From Lytechinus pictus (lineage: Eukaryota; Echinodermata; Echinoidea; Temnopleuroida; Toxopneustidae), in assembly GCF_037042905.1 (NCBI RefSeq), contig NC_087253.1, forward strand, positions 13,407,001 through 13,471,000: DNA of 64,000 nt. Direction: 5' to 3'. Below the pieces are notes generated by a model. It did not search any database. It was not told the origin of the DNA and worked only from the letters and a program-made list of their open reading frames with translations. Every line of letters starts with the position of its first letter. The first letter of the stretch is position 1. A program made the position numbers and the translations under genes. This document shows, piece after piece, positions 1 through 11,700 of this stretch.

Positions 1-103
1 TATATTCCTTTGTCACAGAAAGTTTTATACGGAAAGTATATATATATGTAAGATTCATGTTGTTAAGGTATTCTCCAACCTCCCTTCTCTCTCTTCCTCC
101 CAA

Positions 104-130
104 TTCTCTCTCTCTCTCTCTCTCTCTCTC
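104..130. repeat. (TC)n microsatellite
   Basis: About 13 TC dinucleotides. A (GA)n tract at 2416-2440 and a (GT)n-G11 tract at 2467-2491 are similar short arrays in the same region. Confidence 0.9.
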
Positions 131-1021
131 CCTTAATTTGTTTTATACATCTGTATATTTACATGCATATCACCTTCACCTTTTCCATGCAAAATTTGAA
201 ACCTTTTCTCTCAAAGACAATTGACTGCATACAGCTGGTAATAAAACACATTTAAGGTATCCAAAATAAGTACAATCAAAGTCTTTGTCAATATTTTAAT
301 TACTTTAGTAAATGTTTACTGATTACCGATTAACTCTAATTGATTACTGCTCTATAGTAACCGAACATGTAGAAATCGATTTACATTATCCCCGGGCATT
401 ATCCTAACCAAGTAAGTGTCTTGTTCATTAAAGACAAGAGAGAAACGCTGGCATTTTATAGATTGACACGGAATACCGAATTACAGGCAAAACCTTAAAA
501 TTATAATTACTCACCTGCGTAATATTTGCTTCAAAATGTCTCTGCAATCTTTTACGATAGGGCTTTACAAATTTTAGTTTCTTAGTTATTTTTAAATATA
601 AGGTCAGATGGCAAATATGAAGTCAAATACCTTTCTTCCCCGCTTATTATTATTCGTGAACTGATTGTATAACTGATTATACATTATTAATTTTACATTA
701 TTAACCATTCCTATCATTATTCATCACAAAATACTGTATAATTAAAATACACATGATATATGTACTTCCATTTTTTTTTCAGTTTTTCATCCCCCCAATT
801 TCTGGTTGAAAAGTAAGATATAGTCTGCAATGAAATGTCGACCAAGAGAGTGGCTTGTTTTTTTCTCAGTCGCCTAAAGTTAGGCCATTAAGAAATTAAC
901 TTTAACGATGGTAGTTCATGAAAATAGTTGGGAATAGTATGGCGTTGTAGAGTGCACATGCAATCCAAAACTATATATATTTGGGAGAAATTAGTATGCG
1001 AAGGTACGAGGTACGAGTCCA

Positions 1022-1164
1022 GGGGCCCGTTGCAGAAAGAGTTGCGTTTAAACGCAAGTCAAAAAATCAATCGCAAGTAAAAAATGCGCGCTGTCGCCGT
1101 TAAAAATCAAGTAGCGCATGTTTTTTAGAGTTGCGATTGATTGCAACTCTTTCTGCAACGGGCC
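1022..1164. mobile_element. MITE with GGCCCGTTGCAGAAAGAG ends
   Basis: Inverted termini of about 22 bases (GGCCCGTTGCAGAAAGAGTT and its complement) enclose ~100 bases. No coding capacity. It lies in the otherwise unannotated 5' region. Confidence 0.75.
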
Positions 1165-2415
1165 GCTGGTCATGGTCTTGCGCATGATGACATTAAAGAT
1201 AGATCCAAGATGTAAGTACTCATATCTGATTGATACACGTGTGTAAAAACTTCATCACACACACACACACCCACATCAACACACCCTTCCTTACCCGCAC
1301 ACACTTGCACACGCCTACGTACACCACACACTTTGTCTCACATAGCCTACATTTAAACAGGAGGGAGTGTCAGAAATCGATATGTGATGCCAGTAATACC
1401 ACAAAGAGAACCCCCCCAAAAAAAAAATAATAAAATGAATTAATGAATAAAATAGAATAAAAACAATAAATAAATACAAAATGAAATAAAAATAATAGCA
1501 ATAATAATAATAAACAAATGACAAATATACTGATAAAATAAAATAAATAACTTAAATAATAATAATATTGTAGGAAGCCGCTTGTAAATAATTCGTAACA
1601 TGATCAGAAATATATTTCAGCTTTAATTGCTTTCATAGTTAGATATGAAGTGCTTTTAGGCAGAGAGTGAAAATCTACGTGAAGTGTTACCATGGAAACT
1701 GTCTCTAAAATACATCATGCACTAAGTCGACCACCCTTGATATTGTAAGTAAAAGCAGCTGTTTCGCACGAGAAAAGTAAAATCCCCTCACAATATACCA
1801 AAAATTATATAAGCTTATTTCTCTTTGTTGCCATTATGCAGGTAACTATTTCAATAGCAACAATAAATCGCCTTCCAAAGTGCTAATAGATAAAAGTCAT
1901 TAGCATGATCAAAATAGATTAACAATAGTATTCCACAGTGTGTTTTGCCTATGTGCTTAACGATGTATATGTGTGTGTGTGTTTGAGGGTGTTCGTGTGT
2001 GGGGTTTGAGTGTTGATATGTAGGTGTGTACGTGTGTGTCCGTGAGAGGGAAGATGGACAGAACGAGAGGGAGAGAGAGAGAGGGGAGGGAGGGGTAAAG
2101 ACATGCAGATCGAGTGATAAAAGGGGGAATAGAGGGAAGGAATATAAATGGTTGCCAAAGTGCTTAAAGCCCAATCTTTAATTACCACGATTACAAGGCT
2201 TGCCGGTTCAAATCTTGCTTCGTAAATTTGGCCCTTGAATAATTTATAGCTTAATGTTGTTGTAGGTCCATGTTGAATGAAGCAATTGAGAAGGAGAGAA
2301 AGTGCATTAGAGAGAGGAAGAAAAGAAGATGTGAAGAGATAAGAGGGAGAAATAGAAAGAGGGGCGGAGGTAGGAGGGTGTACTGTGGTTGCCTTGAGGT
2401 TCTGGTAAATGATCA

Positions 2416-2447
<32 letters not shown>

Positions 2448-2633
2448 ACAGAAAGAGAGGCCGGATGTGTGTGTGTGTGTGGGGGGGGGGGTCGTTTGCT
2501 AAAACAACTAGCATATGATTCATTTACTCATCAAACCCTCTTGCTCAATACGTTGAGATTTGAACATTGTCCATGTATTGAACAGTTTAATTTCTTATCA
2601 TTCCCAAGTTTTTCGTTTTCTGCTCCTACCCAG

Positions 2634-2713
2634 GTGATGTAAGCATAGAGTCTACCATAGTCGTCACCAGTGACGTCACTGTAGCAATGACAGAGGAATG
2701 GATCACCTCAAAA
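2634..2713 (+). CDS. Mucin gene exon 1 in view (internal exon)
   Basis: The exon lies between a pyrimidine-rich acceptor ending CTACCCAG and the donor GTACGTG. It starts with two bases of a split codon, then has 26 open codons beginning DVSIEST and rich in Val, Thr and Ser, ending WITSK. It ends in phase 0, which matches the phase-0 start of the giant exon. Because it begins inside a codon, at least one upstream exon exists, probably outside the window or in the first 2.6 kb where I could not recognise it. Confidence 0.6.
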
Positions 2714-5700
2714 GTACGTGTTAGTGCTTATCATCTTAGGATAATTAGAAATATATTCTTAAGAGAGTATTCATGTCCATAAAAGGGACGCATACAGTCC
2801 ATGGTTATTGCTACTTTTCACATATCGGATAGATCGATATCTAAAACCAACAGTTTATTTGTTATTTTTGCTTTGGTCATAAAGAAAAGCATGGAATATT
2901 CATACAACATTGTATTGTACATATCTAAATTTTGTGTCATATACTGTCTCAATTATTCAATTATGTATTGTCGAAAAATATGTATTATAGTGATTTCAAT
3001 AAAGGAACCCTGTGGAAGGGCTAAAGAGAAAAAAGAAAAAGAAAAGAAAAGCAATTACTCGTAAGAAAACGTAAAATAGCTATGCAGGGTTAATGGCACA
3101 AATGCCACTGAATGCATTCCCATTACTTTAGTTACATGTAGCAAAAGCACAAACGAAGGAAATTGTTAATGTTCTCAGCTTAAATTCGCCACTGTTTCAA
3201 ATCTCATGAAAATGGTAAGAAGATAATGAAAAAAAAAAGTTATCACTGAATAATTATGCATTATTTCAGAGCCAATTTTCTATAAGGTGGCCTGAAGAAT
3301 TGTGGGGTTCGGGGTTCCATGAACTCCACGTCTGCACAGCCATGTATGCGTACAGGCTGCAGCCATGTAATACCATGGATGCCAATAGCATTCAATATTT
3401 GAAACAGAAAATACAGCAATAATAGGAGACAGAGCAAAGTTCATTGAAGAAAAAAATACCTTATTCAAGAAAAAAGATAACTTATGCTTATGTCGTACAT
3501 TTTTTGATATGGTTCCTACAGAGGATTTTTTGTATAAATAAATTTATAGCTGTTTGTTCGATGAGATACTTTCCATTATTATGCAAACTGAGCCGTTCTT
3601 TTGAATGAAGCCTTGAGAAATGAGGAATCCTTTTTTTAAATTGAGCAAATATCTAGTTACAAGTTGCTCTACTAAATATTATTCATTATACCTATTTATT
3701 ATTATCTTAATTTCATATTATCAGAACTAGGACAGGAATAACCCTTGGTTTTCTACTTCATAACAGATACCAACTACGATGGTGGCAGCGATCTCATCGC
3801 AAGAGGGCGTCCTGTCACCGACCACACCCCTTAGCCAGGTTCCCCAGCTCACGAGCCAACCGATCTCCCCTGTTTCTGAAATATTGAAATCTGAAGTCGT
3901 AACTGCTACCGACGTCTTCACGGAGGCTTACAGCTCCTTTGCTTCTGAAGATCCTCAAAGGTCTATCGATGCAAATACATCACCTAAGCTCGAGCCAAGT
4001 TCATTGATATCCAGGAGCGATCAAAGATGGACTACTGATGTACCAGGTGGTACATGGTTTACAGATACAATAGCTGTTACAGAACAAAATGCCACGACAA
4101 TGTACCAAGACCCTGGTGGCAGTAGAAGTATGGACATTTCTGTAGCATCTCAAATTGTTTCAGCCTCTATTAATAGCATGCCATCTAGTCGTCAATCGGC
4201 CTATGAGACTATATTACAACCAATGTCAGCAGTTTCAAACCAAAGAACAGATTTTGATTTTGTGAAGGAGACTCTACTTAGTACAATCATTGATGTTTCA
4301 GACGCCAACTACCAGACAGATCTTCCAGAAAGTACTATACAAATCTTGCCGAGTAGAACAAAGACAGTGGTGCCATCTACTTTATTTCGTAGTCTTCCAG
4401 ATAGTTTAAATCCTACGTCTATAGACATACCGGTCACAGTAGCTCTTTCCGAAGACCATTCTGCAACCCCATCACTCCTTGGCGAGACAGTCATTGTCAC
4501 AAGTGAATTCTTTTTGACTTTAGCGACAACGCCTTCAGAATGGCCAAAATCATCAGAAAGAGACTTATCAAGAAACCCGACAGTTCTACAGCCAATGTCA
4601 ACTGTGGAAGATGTGTCACTGCAGTCAAGTCTTGCCATTCAGAGCGAAATTACACCTTCAGATACAGAGATGCTCTCATCAACAATGTATATTTCTGAAA
4701 CAAGTGATCTTTTAGTTTCTCATGTCGATACTACATTACTGACGCCAATAAGCAATTCAAAGACTGTTGACGATATTTCTACGAATATATTTGAAACAAC
4801 AACAATTATGAGTGACATGGTCTATACTCCATGGATATCTTTTTCCTACCTTGTACCATCAAGCCAGCCTATTTCAAGTCCTGTTTCAAAGTCAACTGTT
4901 CTGTTCCCATCTGTTTCATATGGCACAATTTCAATCGCCTTCCCAAGAACGGATGACGTCACTGAAATATTTTCCACAGTATATTCGGAACTGACACCTT
5001 CATTGACGCCTTCATCGGAATTGGTTGGGTCTGAGAGATCAACAATCTTTGATGATATACCAACACCATCAGAATCAACTGGTAACAGAGTGAAAAGAAG
5101 TATCTCCCAGGTGATGTCTTCAGGAGGAATGGAGTCAGATGTGGTGGTTTCATGGCTTACTTCTGAAGTTGTTGAAACAGTGATTTCAAGTGAAAAACTA
5201 GTGACATCAGATACTTTACGTTTTCCAAGTGGACCATCGGATTTCAGCATTTCCACATTATTCTTGGATGGGAGCATACAAAGCGAATTCAAAACCTTGT
5301 CTCTCTATGAAACACAGACATTGGAAAATACTCCATCCTTCCAAACAATAACACCACAACCAGCTTCAGAACTCAAATCAACGTTTGAGGGCAGTTTCGT
5401 AGTATCACCGGCATCTGACTCCATGATTTATAGTTCCGTATTAGAATTAATCACAAGCGAAATTACACCTTCAATACCGGGAGTGTTCTCAACAACAATG
5501 GATATTTTTGAAACAAGTGATTTGTTACCTACCGATGTCGATACTAAACTACCGTCATCTATTTGGATATCAAGGACTGTTGAAGATATGACTACAAATA
5601 TGTTTGAAACACTGACAACAACAATTATGAGTGACATGGTCTATACTCCATGGATATCTCCTTCCTACCTTGTACAATCAAGCCAGCCTATGTCAAGTCC

Positions 5701-8700
5701 TGTTTTAAGGTCTACTGTTCTGTTCCCCTCTGTTTCATATGGCACATTTTCGACTGCCTTCCCACGCACAGATGACGTCACTACTGAAATATTTTCCACA
5801 GTGTATTCGGAACTAACACTTTCAATGGCGCCCTCTACGAAATTGGTTGGGTCTGAGAGATCAACAATCTTTGATGACATCATACCAACACCATCAGAAT
5901 CAACTGGTAACAGAGTGAAAAGAAGTGTCTCCCACGTGATGTCTGAATTCGAAACCGTGTCTCTCTATGAAACACAGACACTGGAAAGTAATCCATCCTT
6001 CCAAACAATAACACCACATCCAGCATCAAACTTCCAATCAAAGATTGAGGGCATGGCATCTGACTCCATGATTTATAGTTCCGTATTAGAATTAATCACA
6101 AGCGAAATTACATCTTCAGTACTGGGAATGTTATCAACAACAATGGATTTTTCTGAAACAAGTGATTTGTTACCTTCCGATGTCGGTACTAAACTACCGT
6201 CGTCTATTTGGATATCAAGGACTGTTGAAGATATGACTACAAATATGTTTGAAACACTAACAACAACAATTATGAGTGACATGGTCTATACTCCATGGAT
6301 AACTCCTTCCTACCTTGTACCATCAAGCCCGCCTATATCAAGTCCTGTTTCAAGGTCTACTGTTCTGTTTCCATCTGTTTCATATGGCCCACTTTCGACT
6401 GCCTTCCCAAGAACGGATGACGTCACTACTGAAATATTTTCCACAGTGTATTCGGAACTAACACTTTCAATGGCGCCCTCTACGAAATTGGTTGGACCCG
6501 AGAGATCAACAATCTTTGATGACATCATACCAACACCATCAGAATCAACTGGTAACAGAGTGAAAAGAAGTATCTCCCAAGTGATGTCTTCAGGAGTATC
6601 GCAGTCAGACTTGATGACTTCATGGCTGACTTCTGAAGTTGTTGAGACAGAGATATCAAGTGAGAATGTAGTGGCATCGGATACATTACCTATTACCAAA
6701 GGATCAACGGATTTCATCTTTTCCACGTCATTCTTTGATGGGAGTAGACAAACCATTTTCGATACATTGTCTCTCTATGAAACACTGACAGTAGAAAATA
6801 CTCTATCATTCAAAACATTAACGCCAGAACCATCATCAAACTTCCAATCAACGTTTTGGGACAGTGTGGTAACACCCCATCCAACTAACTCTATGGGGCA
6901 TAGTTCTGTCTTAGATTTAATCACAAGCTATGTGACCGTTTCAGATAACTTAGTGAAAAGTTCTGAACCTTTTGATTCACTTTCATCCTCCTTGCCCTCC
7001 AGCATCCTGTCAATATTTCCTTCTGAGGATCACATTCTACGATCTTCGACTGATGAAACTATTCTTATGTCGACTGAATTGGTTTACTCCACAATTGTCC
7101 CACCCTCGTCTATTTCACCAAGCTGTGCGTCACCAGTTCATTCGAAGATATGTTTCTCTTTCCCTTCTGGTATATCCTGCACCTGTACGAATCCTCCGCC
7201 TTCCTTGCCTCCAAATTTCTGTTCTACGATCAACTGTGGCTCATCGAGGATAGCCTCCACAAGTATGCTGCCATCAGATTATTCTATAGACGAGTCGTTT
7301 ATCTACGAGACAGTGGTAATAACAACGGAAGTCTTGATTTATCCAACTCCTGACACAACTCAAATTTTGCCAAGCTATGACGTCTCCTCCATAATCAGTC
7401 AAAGCACAAGATTCTTCACAGATTTTCCAATCTCCAGCAAGATTTCACAGCCTGAAACAACCATTGGTCTATCACCGTCTTACTCGTTTGACAGCGAGTT
7501 TCGTAGTTATACCTCCAGTCAAATGGAGTCCCTTGGAACTCAATTTGAAACAACCTATATGGTGGAAACATCGGATATAAAATTCCCTAGTTCTGAAATC
7601 GTATCTTCAAACCTGGAGCCTTCATACACCTACACCTCACCATCATCGGAATTAACCCCGTTTAGCACATTTTTGGATCAATCTATTGTTTCAGAGCCTC
7701 CATTTACCAGTGTATTCGAATCGCAGACTTTAGACATTTTCACCAGCTTGGCACCATCTATTGAGACATCATACTCTTTTCCTTACCCAGAGTTTTCTAG
7801 ATCAACCTTAATTCCAGACACAAGTGAAGTGGTATCAACATTCACTGATGTATATTGGACTGACATCTATGAAACAATCACGACAGAAGTGTTTGAATAT
7901 ATAACTACAGATGTATACGATAGTCTGACAGTTAGTACAGACGCCGAAGTACATCCACCCAGTACTATATTCCCTAGAACAAGTCAACCTAGTTTTCAGA
8001 CACAATTAACGCTGCAGCCTTCAAGTCAAGATCAAACTTCATTGTCATCAGCAGTCATAGAAACAACTATTATTCCAATAGATACCAGCGTTGTTAGCTA
8101 CATCTCATCAATAATATACACATCACTTGAGGAGTCCCCAGCAATACCCATTACTTCAAGTGTCTATCTGACAACTACGGATATTGAGAGTGGAAAATCA
8201 TCTCCAGATGTAGGTACCGCGTCATATTTGTTTAGTACCATTGTGGATTCGAGCACTATTTTAGAAACTGATATAACTACTGGTGTGTCATCCTTTGCTG
8301 ACTCGACACTGATTTTTAGCAGTGAGGACAGAGTAACTTCATTTGAAACGATTACATCTTCGCTCCTATACAGCACAGGTGTAGATTTTAGTACAGTTCT
8401 TGTCAGCGATTCATTGACTGGTATACCGTCCATGGCCGATTCTACGATGATGCCAATTAGTAGTCTGGAGACACCTTCTTTGAGACAAAGTACACCATCC
8501 TTCCTGTACAGTACGGTTGAAGAATTTAGCACCCTTGTAGTGACTGATTCAATTACGGACTCGACGGTGTTCTTCAGTAGTGAGATTGGAACCGCTTCTT
8601 TGCTACCAATTTCACCATCGTTCTTATACAGCTCCGGAGTAGATTTGAGTACCAGTCGACCTACTGGTTCAGCAAGTGATGCTCCCACCATGGGCGACAC

Positions 8701-11700
8701 GACACTGATGTTCATTAGTGACAGTCTGGCAACGTCTTTGGAACAGATTCCGTCATCTTTCATGTACTTCACTGTAACGGATATGAGCACCATCCTCGTT
8801 ACTGATACAGTCATGGATACATCCTCTGTTCTTGACTCCACGATGGTGTTCAGTACTGAGATTAGGACCACTCCTCCGGTACCTACGACACCGTCGTTCC
8901 CATACAGCACTCGTGTAGAATTGAGCACCATTCTTCTAACCGATTCCGCATCTCATCCACCCTCCATTACGTTCTTGACGTCGGTAGTGAGTAGTGAGAG
9001 TGGCAGCCCTTCTTTAGTTCCAGTCACACCTTCGTTCCATGACAGTACCCTAGAAGATTTTAGCACCATCATGGTTACAGAGACAATTGCGGATTCATTC
9101 TCCGACTCGATGATGATCAGTAAGGAGACTGGAAGCACTTCTTTGGAATCGATTCTACCATCCTTGCCATATAGCACAGTTACGGATTCGACTTCTATTC
9201 TAATAACCGATACAATCATTGAGGAGTCATCAATGTCGCCCTCTACGGTGGAGTTTCACCCTCCGCCATCAACCATGTCATTCCCATCAAGCCTTATGCC
9301 GAGTATGCCGACATTTACACCAATGGTGCCTTCGTCCTTGCAGACACCCTACCTTGATACAACAACTTTTCTAATAACCACCACGGTAGATATAGAAACC
9401 CTGTTTTCAATGAGTAGCTCCGATGGGCTGTCTTCATTCCCTACGGACTTTTCTGAAATATCTGTGACTCGTGTGTCGTCTGCTTTTGTGTCATCTGATT
9501 ATCTCACAGAAACACTAGTCACATCCAACATTGTTTCTGTAAATGATACTGATACATTACCAGGGATAATAACAAGTACAGACTACTCCACTCTCCTTAC
9601 AATAAGCAGTGATTCCGTTGTTCACACTTCACCTAGTGCATCATTTGAAACAATAACAACCATAGTTGTAGACCCCGTTGCTTCTTCAGAACTGACGCCA
9701 TCGGAGTCTCTTCAGATAACAAGCATGGACACTTCCCTGTATACAACTTTCCAGGATACGTTAGTCAGTGACACACTGGTCATACCGTCAACGGCTGTAC
9801 TGGAATATTCATCCAGTGGCCAAATGACTCCAATCATCCCACCTTCTTCCAGTCTAATGCCCGGAGTATCAACATCCGACAGCTATGAAACCGTTTCGTC
9901 CGCAACAACAGATTTCATGCCACCACCCTTTAGTACATTCGATATTAGTACATCATCTATTGGTATCTTACCAAGTCCTTCAACACCTGTAGGTGCTACG
10001 TCAATTAGAACAACTACTGAAGCTTCAACTGACAGTTCTAGTTTCCTAGAAACCTTGTCCATTATCACACCAACAAGTGAATTGTACCAAACGATATCAA
10101 GTCCAATGGCTACAGATAGTCCTACAATCTCAAGTGGCGAGAGCAATCCTCTTAATTCCATCCTCACGCTGGACTACAGCTCTTTTTCCACACCGCCATT
10201 TACAACAGTGGCTCCTTTAGAAACAACTGATTATGTGGTACCCACCACAGCTGACACAATCACACCTTCAACACAAACCCTTTTTTCGACAGAGATGGCA
10301 TCTTTACCATCGAGTAGTTACGCGGAGATAGAGACGTCAGCTGTAATAAGTGAAGTAATAACAGATACAGCCAGTCGTGGGTACTCGATGATGTCATCGG
10401 GTGCTTCTACGTCAACAATCCTCGTCCCAAGCTCAACTGATCCTATCCTGAGCGATTCAAGCAGAGTGTTAGAGTCATCAACGTTGCCAGAAACGCCACC
10501 TTCAACTTCTTTCTCGTCTGCAATCCCCAGTCTGTCACAGTCAGAAAAATATCCATCTACATTTTCCCCAGAACTTACACCAAGTGAATCAGTCATGTCA
10601 TCCAGTGCGGAATATCAAGAAACCGCTTCAGTGATCATGTCGACAAGATCTCAGTTAGTCACACCGAGTATCCCACCCCCAACTCTTCCTATTGCCACGA
10701 CAACTGAATCTCCCATCGAGGTACCTTCTGAGTTTCAACTTGCGATGGATATCAAGGTTTCTACCTCTGAGGACATCATGGCTGAAGAATTTTCTGATAA
10801 TCTCTCCAATAACCTTGAAATCCTGTACATAGAAGCTGGAAACAATATTTTTGAAAGGCGACGTAGAAGTAACCCGGTGGTAGACTTGCCTTTGGAAGTC
10901 CCTTCAGACGAGGAATGGATATTCACCAGAAAGCAACAAACCTATGGAGAACGTAATAGAAGGCAGCTTCTAACATTCCAAGGGATGCATGGAGCCAAGG
11001 TGCAGCCCCTATTCCAGCCGTCAAAAGGCGATTCTTCTCCTGAAATAGAATGGATGTTCGTCTCAAAGCAAATTGGCAAAACAGGTGTAGGGCTAGACGT
11101 CACAGGGGAAACTAATTTTCGGAAGAAAAGGCAGACTGATCTTTCGGATGACATCGAAGTGCCGGTGAGTTGTTTTGGTTATTGTTGTTTAGAGCATGTT
11201 TATCATCTGGTTAAGAGCCTGACACATAATTCTAATGTCTCAAACAAAGACAAATGAAACTTTCATTTATTAATACACGCCCCTCCTATCAAATGATTTG
11301 CTTTAGTGCATATAGCGTTTATAAAAATGGTATATGATAACAACTGGTAGTTCATTTATGAGGAATTGTATATTTGCTTCTCCCAAACCAAAGCTTGATC
11401 CTAACTTATTATGTGCATCCCCCTCTCATGCATCAATTACGTTATTTCCATATTGGCGGACACGAATTAGTTTTGAAGTATTTTTACGCATGTATCATGT
11501 CATTGCATACTAGTAGTATTTACGTTACTGACCATGTTTTTTCTTCTTTGTCAGATATTGACGTTGTCACGGCCTGATGATGCTGACCCGGAGACCGTTA
11601 CTTTGACCTTTTACGTAACGGAAAATGATACAATGGTTTTAGCTTCTGAGGCAGCATCCACGTACGGCAGTTTGACTGAAGCGGAGATGAGTGCCCAGAT

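Larger units (their letters stand above)
1..2633. other. 5' region without recognised exon
   Basis: AT-rich DNA with one MITE (1022-1164) and short TC, CA, GT, GA and G tracts. The missing first exon(s) of the mucin gene could be here, but I found no convincing signal-peptide exon. Confidence 0.5.

Noticed and set aside
2190-2225. Box-B-like GGTTCAAATCTTG, possible tRNA or SINE
   Set aside because: No acceptor stem and no box A could be matched.
2270-2518. Plus-strand open frame rich in Arg and Glu
   Set aside because: Translation of GA-rich and GT microsatellite DNA; no splice support.
3262-3290. TTATTTCAG followed by a short open stretch as an extra exon
   Set aside because: Exons 1 and 2 already join in phase 0 and no matching donor with phase 0 was convincing.
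4309-11154. Several minus-strand open frames of 60-255 codons
   Set aside because: Antisense shadows of the giant mucin exon, favoured by its codon bias and repeats.
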